A stretch of DNA of 64,000 bases from Zygaena filipendulae (GCA_907165275.2 OU015653.1:2820001-2884000); one strand, 5' to 3'. Positions 33,423-45,180 are shown, numbered from the stretch's first letter. A program made the numbers and translations. The notes: a model not told the origin generated them from the sequence alone.

Positions 33423-34800
33423 AGTTTCGAATCTCGATTAACAACAACGCGGCAAAGCTACCATAATATATAGGAGGAGGTAAATTTCAATTCAAGAGAA
33501 GCACAAAATTATAACGATCGAGAAAAAATGCCAACTAAGGCAGCTTTACTTTGATTAATTATATCAATCACAGTTGTAATCCGGACACCATTTTATATCC
33601 CTTTAAACAATTTTTTAATTAATTTTTTTTATCAACGGCTTATAATTAGGATAGCATTATTTTCATTGTTATAAGATTAATTGATATTTATACTAATCAG
33701 GTCATTATTTAAACCAGTTAAGCCAACTCTAGCCTCAAAGTTTGAATTACTTAGAACGATAGTCTTGTTACTGTAAAGTTTACGCCAAGTTAAACACTCC
33801 CATACGATCGCAGTAAAATCAAGGACGAAGTTTATAGTGTCCAGTCTGTTTAGTTTCCATTAGTCTTTGGGTTCGGTTTGTCATGGATGTAGTATCAATC
33901 ATGGTGCAATAGTAAGCACCTGTCGATTTCGTGCAATGCATCTTAGTTGTTGCATAGAACAAACGGTGTTATCTCTAATCTAATAACGTCCTAATTCCTA
34001 CACAATAGATTTGGAACTACCATAGCATACTCAGCCTTTTTCATGTTCTCACCATGGGGGGAAAGCTCACCTATTTGCTTGCTTAGAATGCTTGGGCGAT
34101 TTTCCGCCACGTGAGCCCAGCTCTGTACGGTGGACACGCTCACATGCTTTCGAATTGCTTCTAATAGTTCTAACACTTGTGCAATTTACCTTGTATTTTC
34201 TTTCACGGTCAATCCGACAAACCTATGGTATAGTGGATTTAATTCTAGGTTCGAAACCACACCTACTGAACTAGAGGCGAAAATTCTATAGCTGCACGGG
34301 CTACGACAGCTTACGGTATGGATAGTAAGGAGACTACGTAAAAAAATAATTAAAAGGGTAAAAAGACAATGATGTGAAAGGTTTCTTTTGATATTAGCTT
34401 GTGCGCACTACGAAATAAAAAGATAAAAAATGCAATAACCAATATAAGATTAATTACTTTAATACTACCTTAACATTTTATTTTATTTTTTGCTATATTA
34501 TTATATTTTACAAAACATTAGTACCTATATTTATATTTATACTACTGTGATATTATTTGTTTTATTTTTATATATTTATTAAATATTATTATATATTTTA
34601 TATAGTACACTTTTAATTTTTATATATTTTTTTGGTATTTTATAGTACTCTACAATATAGGCTTTACTCTAATATGTAGGTACAGTGTACACATATCTTG
34701 GTATGCAATCTAGCTCTTTTACTTTTGTGAATGTATTTTTTATTTTATTTTCGGTTTAAAACTGTTTGTGTACTAAATAAATAAAATAAGAGAAATTCTA
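33423..34800. other. No gene recognised
   Basis: AT-rich DNA. A short tRNA-like motif (GTATAGTGG, then AGGTTCGAAACC, about 34228-34258) may be the head of a decayed SINE. 34440-34780 is extremely AT-rich and ends with ACTAAATAAATAAAATAA, possibly a LINE tail. Confidence 0.4.
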
Positions 34801-34804
34801 GCTG

Positions 34805-34905
34805 TTTCAATATTTAACAAATATCAGTGTCTTTCTATTGAACCTAGTCTTGAATTTTTCTATATATTTCCAAGTACACGCGGATGAAACTGCAGGAAAC
34901 AGCTA
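34805..34905 (+). mobile_element. Short Helitron remnant
   Basis: The intact end GAAACTGCAGGAAACAGCTAG is preceded by GCGGATG; the middle is mostly deleted. Confidence 0.6.
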
Positions 34906-35390
34906 GTTAAATTAAAAACATCATTTCCCCTAAATCAAAGCATGTATCATTAAAATCTGAAATAATAAAGGTACTTAATAAAGTGAAACATCAAAAGATT
35001 CAAAGATGAAATTAAATGGAGAAAGAATCAAGAAACGCAACTTTTCCCCCGCGATCCACATTTCTGTCTCGAAGTTTTAATTGCCCTCTATCTTTCTGCT
35101 AAGTTGAGAAATTAATAATATCTTTTACTCGGCACTTTAATTTCTGGACATTGTTCATGGACGAATCTTTCGCCAATCTATAGGTACGCGTTTAATTTGA
35201 TTTATTATGTAACTTCTTTAATGAATTTAGCGCTGTTTTTTTTTTTTACTTTGATTGAACTTTGACGAATAAATCAATCAATTTGGTAAGTCAGGTACCT
35301 ACAGGAACTGAAATTGTAATATTTTTTTCATAGCAGGCAATTCCCAAAACTTCGTCAATTTTCCATCCAAATTGCGTGAGACATGACGAA

Positions 35391-35720
35391 TAGGGATGTG
35401 GACTACTTTTGAAAATCAAAATTCTAATTAGTCCGTCAGTTAGAAAATAAAAAACACAATAGACACGTATTTTTTGCTTTTTCAAATAAATCAAAATATA
35501 CAGAGATAAAGCGCATTAAAGTTGAGGGTGAGGGGGTCGTGACGTCACTAACCGCAAAAGCCGCCATACAAACTGTCAGAATAGTGACGTCACGCGAAAT
35601 TTCAACTCAATATATCGCCGTTATTTTTTGATTACGTAAAAAAAGAAAAAATACCTGTCCAATATTATTTAATAATCTACAAGACGGACTAAAAAATAAA
35701 AATTAGTCAACATGCCCATT
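35391..35720 (-). mobile_element. TGACGTCA hairpin MITE, copy 7
   Basis: Minus-strand copy, nearly identical to copies 1 and 8. TGACGTCA lies at 35540-35547 and 35585-35592. The ends are TAGGGATGTGGACTAC and TTAGTCAACATGCCCATT. Confidence 0.88.
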
Positions 35721-35840
35721 TTTGCAATACGCAGTTCGCCACTAAATATTATATGAACGACTTGAATATTCGAATAAGCTTCATGCATATTGTGGCTTAG
35801 TATACAAATTTACATAGTTGTAATATTTTTATATTTTACA

Positions 35841-36034
35841 AGTCGTTCCCCTTACAGTTTCATCCGCAGTAATTTTGGAGTTCCCGCGAGAATTTCAGGA
35901 AAAACTATACATTTAAATCTTCCTCATGAATCACTCTATTTATTAGTAAAAACCACATGAAAATCTGTTAGAAGTTTTGAGTTAATCGCGAACAGACACA
36001 CAGATAGACGCAGTGGAGGACTGTCTTTAAAATA
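35841..36034 (-). mobile_element. Helitron, diverged
   Basis: The order of blocks is kept (GTTTCATCCGCAGTAATTTT, TTCCCGCGAGAATTTC, AAAATCTGTTAGAAGTTTTG). The terminal CTAG is now CAAG. Confidence 0.65.
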
Positions 36035-36302
36035 TTATGTGGTTTCATTTGCGTTGAATGATTTGGGAATAAGAATTGAATTACCAAAAACTGTAATGTA
36101 AGTATAATTTTTTTGTTTAATATTATTTTAAATGTGTAAAATATTAAACAAAAAATTGTGTTACAGTGTTAAAAGTTCATGTTAAATAGGTACTAAACTG
36201 TAAGGATTAACTTTGTCTGTAGAATGTTATAATTGGTTGAGTGAACTGGGTGGATGCACTGCGGCGTATGTGAACGCCTCCGGCTCAAGTGATAAGCGTT
36301 TA

Positions 36303-36464
36303 GTAATATAATATTATTGAGGTTATTTGTTGGTTATGCTTTCATGGTTTAACTACCCGACCATTTCTAATGGATTTTTACGAGAAGTATATAGGGTACT
36401 TTTATTCCGGCATTTCTGCACGAACTCGGAAATTAACGCGGGTGAAACCGCGGGGAACAGCTAG
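36303..36464 (+). mobile_element. Helitron, 3' end intact
   Basis: It ends GGGTGAAACCGCGGGGAACA and CTAG (36461-36464). The 5' side starts near TAATATAATATTATTGAGG with short deletions in the middle. Confidence 0.78.
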
Positions 36465-36539
36465 TAGTAGGGAACAGGTTGTCTGGGAGAGATCGCTAGT
36501 AAAGCTATAAGACCGACTTTTTATGCCATAATTTATAAA

Positions 36540-36630
36540 AAAAATTTGTAAACATACTGTAACATTATTTTGGTGTGCAATAAAGAGTATTCTATTCTAT
36601 TCTATTATATTCTATTCTTTTCTATAAATC
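36540..36630 (+). mobile_element. LINE 3' tail with (TTCTA)n
   Basis: GTGTGCAATAAAGAGTA followed by TTCTA repeats (about 36588-36622). The same type of tail is at 39.15 kb. The coding part is absent. Confidence 0.6.
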
Positions 36631-36988
36631 TAGGTAAATGTATAATATTTTTTACGGGGTAATTTCAAGAACTATAAAATCTAGTATACAAAAAATATTT
36701 TACTGACAGCAATAGTTACATTATTTCTGCGTAGCATAGGATACTTTCCGAAATAAATTGTTCCCGAGGGAAATCGAAAAGCGTGGTTGAGCACAAAATA
36801 TCCTTGTAAAAATATAAACTATAAACCAATGATTAATATTATGATACCGTTTTTAGCGATATTATTATAAGGGTATTAGTATTAAATAGAAAGACTTGTT
36901 TTGTGTGTTACGATTTAACTGAAAAACTACCGGACCAATATCAAAAATTCTTTCTTTCCAAACATTGGCACACGGTAAATAATGAGCT

Positions 36989-37320
36989 CACAGAAAAGAA
37001 AATAACTGATAGAAGGGACATCAACTTAGGTATGAAAACAGTTAAAAACCAGTGTCGCCGGTTGATTTTCTCACATAAAACTATTCATCACGCACTAAAC
37101 ATTCATTAACGTAAAAAAATGTATTGAACGCTTTTTGGTTACTTTTTTACTTGGTATTTTCAAAATTCACAGTTTTGGGAATATTGTGGAAAATATACCT
37201 GGAATACTAGCAAAAGAAGTTTTGGGAGAGTTAGAGCATTTGCTCTAACTTCCTATGCAAATGTGGCGCACCTGTCCCTCCTACATATTGTCATCTCTAG
37301 TTAATTTATTTTCTCTGTGT
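36989..37320 (+). repeat. 330-bp duplicated unit, copy A
   Basis: It matches 52978-53300 in the same orientation, from AGATAGAAGGGACATCAACTT-like blocks (GATAGAAGGGACATCAACTT) through AAAACCAGTGTCGCCGG to a hairpin (TTAGAGCATTTGCTCTAA) and CTAGTTAATTTATTTTCTCT. Non-coding; class unknown. A Helitron-like fragment lies just upstream (36890-36960). Confidence 0.7.
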
Positions 37321-37603
37321 TAGGCCAGAATCTTGTTTTATATCTGCCTGTTTAACTTTATTCTAGAAGTCATTAAAAGTTTGAATGAATACTCGTATTA
37401 CGATATTTTCATGCACCATCAAAGAACACAAAACATTCTGCCGTTTTCGGATTAAAACTTGCTATCATGGGTGTTTATTTAGCCTTTCCTTTTTAAGCTT
37501 ATTTTAACTTTCCATACACTATCTACCTGCCAAATTTCAGCTTCACGGGTCACGTAGTTTTCGCGTGTGTAATCAGCGAGACAGTGACCTTTCGCTTAGA
37601 AGA

Positions 37604-37689
37604 CTAGCTGTTCTCTGTGGTTTCACCCACGTTAATTTGGGAATTTCGGCAAGAATTTCGGAATTTAGGGGTAAAACCTTCTTAGTACC
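37604..37689 (-). mobile_element. Helitron 3' fragment
   Basis: Minus-strand CTAG (37604-37607) and GTTTCACCCACGTTAATTTG. It is broken by the CG-rich inverted-repeat segment at its right. Confidence 0.7.
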
Positions 37690-37938
37690 TGCGCATACTA
37701 TGCGACATGACGTTGCGTATTGTCGCAACGGCTTGTCGTCGACGCAAGCGACAGCTCTGCGTCTTTTCGACGCGACTTTACCGCGAACGAACGAGCGTAC
37801 CCCTAGCTTGTCGTTGCGGCTCTGCGATTCTGACGTCAAGTGTGCGGAGCTTTAAACAAAATATACGAAAATTATAGGCCAGTCTGTCGTTGCGTCTAGC
37901 CGTCGAGCTGTCGCTGTCACATATTGCATAGTGTACAC
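37690..37938. repeat. CG-rich imperfect inverted repeat
   Basis: The left side (CATACTATGCGACATGACG, later GCAAGCGACAGCTC) and the complement of the right side (TACACTATGCAATATG, GCGACAGCTCGACGG) are related. TGACGTCA at 37831-37838 is here too. Short overlapping frames on both strands come from the repeated CGACGC/GCGTCG composition. Probably a MITE inserted in, or next to, the Helitron fragment. Confidence 0.5.
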
Positions 37939-39119
37939 TGCGCTGGCTCTTCTGTCTTGCACCCACACTGCAGCCAGGCGCGGGCTGATCTCACGTCACT
38001 GACACACGACCAAACTTTATCACATGAGTATGCTCGAGGAAAGCTGGAGTTTTATTTATAGCCACTAAATAGTAACTACCAGATGGAAATGTCTAATTCC
38101 AAAAAGCGTCTTCCGACAAATTTAACCCACAAATCGTTACCGCCCGTGAATCATTGAGGATGATTTGTTTGTTTGCAACAAACTAAGAAGTGACATTAAA
38201 AGAAAGTTGGTGTCACTTAAACTTTTGTAGTAGATTTTAACAGTTCTCTTTTATAAGTTGGGTAAAGAAATGTGCAAGAGAGCTACGTGGTAATTTTGTT
38301 TACTCATTTTCTAGAATGTGTTATTTTGGTGACTTTATTGTTGTGGCGAACTTTAATTGTTTAAGAGAGAAAAGTAATAAATGCTTTTTGTTCTCTTTAA
38401 ATTTATTAATAATATTATAGTATGTGAAGATCGTGACTAACATGAGAGAGTGCCTGAAAAATGACTTCCTCTAGTTTTCAAAAGATGAATGGATGTACAA
38501 ATAGTTTTGCTGATGATCAAAGGTGCTGAGGTCTTGGAAGTTGATTCTCATTTTTATAAGAGTAATAAGTGAACGTTTCATAAACAACCAGATGGTATGA
38601 CTAAGTCTGTGTTTTGATACTATAATTTCAACCTCATCAAGGCTAGAGTGAACAGTTATTCCAATAAATTGGCAGTAGTGTGACGTAGTAAGTAATCCAT
38701 ATTTATGCGCACGTCAGAACAGTGTAAGATAAAAAGAAATTCCTATTTGAAGTTTTGCCAAAGAAATACCTACCTATTTAGCTCTATCTAGGGGTATACG
38801 ATGTCTTATCTTGAAAGAGGCGATAGATAAATTTAACTTTACTGAAAATTGGTTTCAGTTAAAACAATTTATAGTTGAGTGAAAATTGGAAAAAAAAAGT
38901 AAGTGAAAGAGTTGTTCACCCATGACTTTATTCATTTAATATGATAAATTGAAAATTGACAATATTGATTATAAGATTAAGCATATCAAAATTAAATATT
39001 GTTAATCTTTTGAATATTTAAAGACGGAAAATTTATTTAACTTTGATATAAAATGCCACGGCATAATGCTGAGTGGTAGCCATTTTGGTACCAACTATTC
39101 TAGTTTAAGTCTCACGATT
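37939..39119. other. No gene recognised
   Basis: More than 1 kb of AT-rich sequence in which I recognise neither a repeat nor an exon. Confidence 0.45.
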
Positions 39120-39182
39120 GTACTTATTTTATCTTTATGGTATCAAATAAACTTTTTTCTATTCTATTCTATTCTATTCTAT
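39120..39182 (+). mobile_element. LINE 3' tail with (TTCTA)n
   Basis: TATGGTATCAAATAAAC, then TTTTTTCTATTCTATTCTA at 39150-39182. Same tail type as at 36.6 kb. Confidence 0.55.
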
Positions 39183-39763
39183 AAAATGTAAACATAATTT
39201 CCACGGAGAGAATAAAAAATCTATCTATCTGATGTCGATAAAAATATGATTTACTGTCAAGATGTCTGACACAGTAGGTAATAAACTGAAAACTGATTGT
39301 TTCCGTTGATTTCGATCTATTTCAACGAAGTTTTATGTTAAGACTGACCCGACCTATTCACCAGAAAACAAACAAAGTTGAATGTATAAAAAGTTTTACA
39401 GGCAATAAATTCCCATTAGACGATACAACAGTGGCAATAATTCTCCACAGAACATTTGCCGCGGCCCTTTATTCCGTCATTATTGGTTTTAGGGTGATAA
39501 CGTTGCGTTGCCGAAATAAACGGCATATTTCGAACATGGCCGCGCTGGTTGTGGACGCCGCGACGTATTGACCGACGCGGGAAGGTTATCTCGGTTATAT
39601 TAAGGCTATTATACCTATCGTTTTTATTATTGTGAAATCTATATCCTTATTACCAAAGATGTTGAAAGAGAATAGATTGACAATACGCTCGGCCGCTGAG
39701 CTTTCCTTGAACCACGCAGCGGTCAAATGATCTCATGCTAACAAAATGCCGTTGGCTAGCGGA
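39183..39763. other. No gene recognised; CG-rich patch
   Basis: A 78-codon frame (39335-39571) covers a CG-richer patch (39455-39585) with AACATGGCCGCG. It has no recognisable domain and no splice context that I trust. Confidence 0.3.
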
Positions 39764-39860
39764 GAATTGAATTGAATTGAATTGAATTGAATTGAATTGA
39801 ATTGAAAGAACTTTATTTGACACAACACATGGATAGTTACAACATACATATATTAAAAAA
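39764..39860 (-). mobile_element. LINE 3' tail with (TTCAA)n
   Basis: A pure (GAATT) run at 39765-39805, complement of (AATTC), followed by AAGAACTTTATTTGACACAA. On the minus strand this is ...TCAAATAAAGTTCTT plus the tail. It shares TAACTATCCATGTGTTGTGT with the plus-strand tail at 50.8 kb. A 101-codon frame translating the run is an artefact. Confidence 0.7.
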
Positions 39861-40148
39861 AAAAGCATGAATGAGGGACTGCTTCCCAACCGCCAAAAGA
39901 TCATAACCAGGAGATCGCCAGCGCACCAAAATCCCTGCCGCCAGACTATTGTCAATAGATACTAGTTGACGGAAAGCGATGTGATTGTCTATTTGAAATG
40001 TACTTTGTGGTAACTGGTATTTGATTGCGAAGCAACGATGTGATTGTTTTTTTTTATTTTGATCATTCCCCCCGCAAAATTTGGTTGACGTGGATAACAT
40101 AGCAAAAGTTTGTATTGTTCGTCTATTCTCTTATAATGTCTTTGTTTA

Positions 40149-40320
40149 TTACTATTATAAATGCGAATGTGAGTTTTATTTTGTTTTTTACGCTTTCACG
40201 GCTTGACCAATCGTCATGAAATTTTGCATACCTATATATATCTACGTAGGGTATTTTCAATCTCGGAATTCCCGTGGGAACTCTGAAACTAACGCGGGTG
40301 AATCTGCGGGATACAGCTAG
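40149..40320 (+). mobile_element. Helitron in a cluster, piece 1
   Basis: ATTATAAATGCGAATGTGAG at the left and a CTAG end at 40317-40320. The hairpin arm is slightly mutated (GGTGAATCTGCGGGATA). Confidence 0.8.
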
Positions 40321-40324
40321 TCAT

Positions 40325-40479
40325 ATCGGGAGTTCCGGGTTACAATATAACCTATTTTACTAAGGGTAATGTAATAATATAACATTTTAATGGGGAAATA
40401 ATTTTTGGAATCGGTCCAGTAGTTTTTAAGTTAAATCTTAACAAACAAACAAAAAATCAAATCTCTCTCCTTTATAGTA
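40325..40479 (-). mobile_element. Helitron in a cluster, piece 2
   Basis: Minus-strand fragment: GGAGTTCCGGGTTACAATAT, AATCGGTCCAGTAGTTTTTA and an AACAAACAAAC run. It joins piece 1 directly. Confidence 0.7.
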
Positions 40480-40659
40480 CTAGCAGTTCCACCCGCGGTA
40501 ATTTTAGAGTTCTCGCGAGATTTCCGGGATAAAAGTGCTTCCCTGTACCCATGAAAACTTGTATGTAAAATTTCATGATGATCGGTTAAGCCATTATGGC
40601 GTGAAAGCGTAACAAACAAACAAACAAATTCACTTACGAATTTATAATATTAGTGAGGA
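40480..40659 (-). mobile_element. Helitron in a cluster, piece 3 (intact)
   Basis: Minus-strand: CTAG at 40480-40483 and a TCCTCACTAATATTATAAAT 5' end at 40659. It includes GAAAACTTGTATGTAAAATT. Confidence 0.85.
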
Positions 40660-40806
40660 TTAGTTTAAATGGGAACGTTTGGATGGATGAATTGTTTTGT
40701 TTGTTACCCAATCACACAGGAGTTGGAATTTGGCACAAAGATCGATTAATTATGTCTGGAATAGGCAATGGACTAAAATGTGGGCGTAACCGCAGGGATC
40801 AGCTAG
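40660..40806 (+). mobile_element. Helitron in a cluster, piece 4
   Basis: A short plus-strand copy ending GCAGGGATCAGCTAG (CTAG 40803-40806). The beginning is diverged. Confidence 0.65.
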
Positions 40807-40884
40807 TTGGCTTATATATAGGTAAAATAGGTATTATAAATTTAGCATTACGTCACTTGTTGAAGTTTAATTTGCGGTACCCTA

Positions 40885-40985
40885 CCGTCGCAGTGGTCTA
40901 GTTACCTGACCACTACATCAGGTGTTGGAGTTCAATTTCGATTCCTTCGATTCTCACAATAATATGGATGAACACCCAATAGTTA
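40885..40985 (+). mobile_element. SINE head remnant
   Basis: CGTCGCAGTGGTCTAG (A-box-like) and GAGTTCAATTTCGATTCC (B-box-like) resemble the 5' SINE at position 76. The body cannot be followed. Confidence 0.5.
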
Positions 40986-42949
40986 AACAAACAAATAAAA
41001 GCGCCTCGTGCACTTGACAACTCGAAATTGTGTATGGAATGTGGTTGTATGAAAGTCATCGAAATCTTAAGTATTTGAGACGCACTTGTAGTTAGAGGTT
41101 AGTCTACTTCCGGTGTTCTCAATTAATCAAGCTATTCAAGGTAAAATTCTCAGATGATATACCTAGATATAAAAGTAGTATATTAAAGTAAAAATTAATT
41201 AAATTATTGATTAAAGATTTCATTCCTTATTAAGTGTAAAAACACTGCATGACATTATAAAAAAGCAGCTTATATACCTACCTAAACGCGAGCAATGTAC
41301 CTACATAATATAATGGGGAAATGGGAGGGAAAATACTTTTAGTTTCAACTCCAGCAAATTGAAAAGAAATCAACCCAGTACTTATCTGAGAATTAAGGTA
41401 CACCATATAACTTTGAAGGTATTTTCAGCCGACGAGGTTTTTCTCTCAGTGGAGCTTATCGAAATCGACAATATTTATGAGTCGGAACCCGGTTGAAGAG
41501 GGTTACCGAAGCATTAGGCTGTAAGCCACATAGAATTTTTTTTTTATCTTCACCATATAATAATATTTATCGCCGTTTTTTCTTACATTATACTTAAGTA
41601 TATTATACTTCAAGCACATTAAGTCGAATTTACATCATTCTTTAGTTTATATATCTCAGGCGTAGGTCGAATGCGTGGGTACGCACCCGTATGTTTTACC
41701 TACAGGATCAAATTGGTGGTTAGATAGAAAAATCAAAAAGTCTATCTGATTATTGCAACTGATCGCCAGACGCCAGTACGATTTTACTATCTACTCAAAT
41801 AAAGAGGTCGGGTTTCGATACCCGGTGGAGATGAATTTTGTGCGCGAGATATAAAGTAAATCAATCAATATTTTAGTATATACCTATACCTAATTATAAA
41901 ATAATAATACAATATGTTTAGTTGGTTTCCTTGATAAGAGCTTAAAACTTAGTGAAATAAATCTGTTAGCTACAATTGCAATCGCATGAATTTCGGGATT
42001 TCCTCGGGAGTTTCTATTCAGAAACGCTCCGGAATAAGTTCTGTAAACTACAGTAAAAATCGGCACCGAAATGTGTAGTCAAAAAGAACTAAACGCATAC
42101 ACAAACAAACACGGACAGTTTGTGAATGAATAATAACAATAACAACGAATAACGTAATAAAGAAAAAAAAATTTAACTTTTCTCGATATTTCTGTCCATA
42201 TTAAATTTTCTTCATTCAATATCGTTACTAATATTTTATTATTATATCTACGTAAAAAGCGAGAAGTCCTGTTAAAACGACTCGCGCATCCTTCATGCAC
42301 GGTCGGAAATATTATACGAGATTTTATCTGTGTATTATGTTTTCTTGTAAATAGGGTGTATGTAATCAGAAAAATCTCATTAGGCCCCCTGCGGGATGAG
42401 GCGAGAGCTCGCACTCGAATGCTTTATATAAGTATTACGTTTAGGAATAAAATGTAACACTGCTATGTATTCGTATGTACATTGAAGATGTATATCCGGA
42501 ATTAGTAAACAAATACACGTAAATAGTATCTACCTTATTTATACATAAGAAGATTGGTGGAGAATTGACGATGGCGTTTCTGTCATTTAATCTTGTATCC
42601 AATAAAAACAATTTCAAAAGTGTGTTGTCGAGTTTTACCGAGCAGTATTGTACGAGAGGCGGTTTTATATGTGCGGGCGCATTTTAAAAATAATATTTGA
42701 CATTTAGAATTTGTTAATTCGTTTTGTTGTAGATTTGTAATCTATGTACCTAATCTATGGTTTATTGTCTTTGTAGTCGGTGTATATTATGTGGATTGTC
42801 ATGTGTGTCTATCGAATAGTAAAATATCGTCTCGTGATCTCGTCTGTCTTTATTTATTTAAATGATAAATCCATTACCGGAAGCCACATCCACAACCAAA
42901 ACACCTGTGATGTTCACCAAGTGCTACGAAAAATATTTTGAAATCAATT
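40986..42949. other. No gene recognised; SINE trace at 41.8 kb
   Basis: Nearly 2 kb of AT-rich DNA. A SINE trace lies at 41805-41850 (GGTCGGGTTTCGATACCCGG, then GATGAATTTTGTGCG). A 111-codon minus-strand frame (42079-42414) has no recognisable domain. Confidence 0.4.
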
Positions 42950-43130
42950 AAATGAATTCGGAGTTCCCGCGGGTATTCCGGAATAAAAACTATCCTATGA
43001 CACTCAGAATCACTGTAGCATCCTATAAGTGAAAGATTTTTAAAAATCGGTTCAGTAGATCCAGAGATTACCCCCTAGGTACAACGTCACAAACTCACAA
43101 ACTTTTGCTTTTTATATTAGTATATATAGA
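42950..43130 (-). mobile_element. Helitron, 3' terminus lost
   Basis: It contains TTCCCGCGGGTATTCCGGAA, TATCCTATGACACTCAGAAT and AAATCGGTTCAGTAGATCC. The 5' end lies near TATATTAGTATATATAGAT. Confidence 0.7.
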
Positions 43131-44997
43131 TAGACAATTTACTTACGTCAACCTTTTCCGACGAAATATTTTAACTTATAGAATAAAATATAATAGCATA
43201 AAATAAATACTTTATAGCTAAGTTCGTTCATTTGTTATTTTAACTAGTCTTTCCGCCTTCAAAACTTTAAAACTTTGATACAAAATTGGCATCTCTATTC
43301 TGTGAACGATTCGTGAGGAAACAAAACGTTTCCTTATACTATAAATTTAACCGTATGTATCATTGATGTTAAAAAAAATGTTTACATTGTAATTATCTAG
43401 ATTCACGATTTGCAACACGCGTCACAACAAACACATCGTTTCTTATAGAATATTTTTAAAAGATGTTTGAAGGTTTGGTGATCTCTAAGAACAACCGTCT
43501 TTCTCTTGAGACAATCGAGTAAGGGTCATACTTGACGCAATCGTGTTAGGATCAAATCGAAACTCGAATCGAAATGAGATCGAAACGAAATCAAATTTTG
43601 CTACTTTTGAAGTTTTGGGATCGTGTCTCTATCGAATTTATCTGTTGAATTTCTCGATTTCAATATAGATGTCATGTTATTGACTTTTCGGACGTCATCT
43701 TTAGACATCATTAACACGATCCCAAATACGATTTGATTTCGATTTCAAAAGTATGTAGGTACTAAAATGACATCGAGATGAAATCAAATCGAAGTCAAAT
43801 TAAAATCGAAATCAGCCTCAAATCATTTTCAAGAGTAAGGACCCAGCATGTTACAGATATTTTGCAAGTCTTTTTGACGGCCTTTTTTAAATCTCTGATC
43901 TCTTGGGAAATTAATTAGTGTATCCAATGACAAGGATAGATTTACCTACTCTTCCATTTTTAACCGACTTCCAAAAAGGAGGAGGTTCTATGTTCGATTG
44001 TTTAAACGTTTCGTTATTTGAACTCTCAATTTTTAAGTTCTTCGTTTATTATTTCTGTATTTCACCCGTAAGTGTAACTAAAACAGACAGCGGAGAGTAG
44101 TAAAAACGTTACGGACCCAAGGAAAACGGAGGCAGCCCCAAGGGATTACTAAACAGTGTAAGGAAACGTAACAAACCTTAATCAGAACGGATGGTCATAG
44201 TGTTGCTTCATAGATTCAAAGTCGTAAGCCTTTTACGAAAAGGAACGACGGTGTCTCTACGAGATTCTAAACAACTTTGAGATCAAACGATTTCTGTAAC
44301 TGAATAATTAATTTGAAAAACAAAATGACGAATATGATTTTGAATTTTAATCAAAATCTTCAACTATTTTGTAGGTGACATTTATTAATATGTATTTATC
44401 TTCAAGAAAATACGTGTTTACTTTTTATTGAACAAATAATTCTCTTATTGTTAATAGTTTTTTTAAAGGAAGGTTTCATTCGGTAGCTTACTGTTTCTAG
44501 TAGTACACTCTTAAAGGGATACGTTAAATTAAATTAAATGAAATCAAATGAAATAACTTTATAAAAACTTATTTAAATATGAGGCTACGATCTATTGATG
44601 AAAGTGCGACAAGATTTGCGAGCATTCTAAAGAAAACTTAAATATTGTAATATCAAAAATATCAGAACGATCGTACTGTTATAATTTTATACCTACGTAA
44701 TATAAATACAAGAGCTGTTGAGAAGTGTAAATAAAAATATTTTATTTATAGATGTGACGTTTTTATTGGTTAAGAGTCCCTCACAGTACGATTACTGCCC
44801 CAATCAAGCGCTCCCTTGGGCTGCGTTCACCAAAATAAGCAACGAATTCTACACGATAACTTTTAGCTACAATAGTAGGTATGTATATATTTTTTACTTC
44901 ACTTTTACTGATAAAACATGTGTTTCTGGTGGTTTCGCCCGTTCATCGATTTATTCAACCCCATATAAAATGATGCTGAATTTGAAAACTTGCAACT
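43131..44997. other. No gene recognised; ATCGAAA-rich inverted segment
   Basis: 43550-43820 is rich in ATCGAAA on the left and its complement on the right, with GGGATCGTGT in both halves: a decayed foldback. At 44526-44560 a (TTAAA)/(TGAAA) run followed by AACTTTAT resembles a minus-strand LINE tail. At 43966-43990 ACCGACTTCCAAAAAGGAGG is a common lepidopteran repeat motif. Confidence 0.4.
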
Positions 44998-45001
44998 AAA
45001 A

Positions 45002-45180
45002 TCCACGTAGGTATGCGAATGTGAGTTAATTTGTTTGTTTGTTGTGCTTTCACGGCTTAACTACTCAACAGATCATCATGAAATTTTGCAAACACGTTGT
45101 CAGGAGAACAGAAATGGACATAGGATTCTTCCCACAGGAACTCTGAGATTAACGCGGGTGAAACCGCTGGGAACAGCTAG
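45002..45180 (+). mobile_element. Helitron, intact ends (179 bp)
   Basis: TCCACGTAGGTATGCGAATG start after an A; GGGAACAGCTAG end (45177-45180) before a T. It includes GATCATCATGAAATTTTGCA. Confidence 0.85.

Noticed and set aside
37565..37966. Three overlapping frames at a CG-rich segment as a coding gene
   Set aside because: The frames arise from repeated CGACGC/GCGTCG words in an inverted repeat next to a Helitron fragment.
39650..39955. A 101-codon minus-strand frame with repeated NSIQF
   Set aside because: The repeated peptide is a translation of the (TTCAA)n LINE tail.
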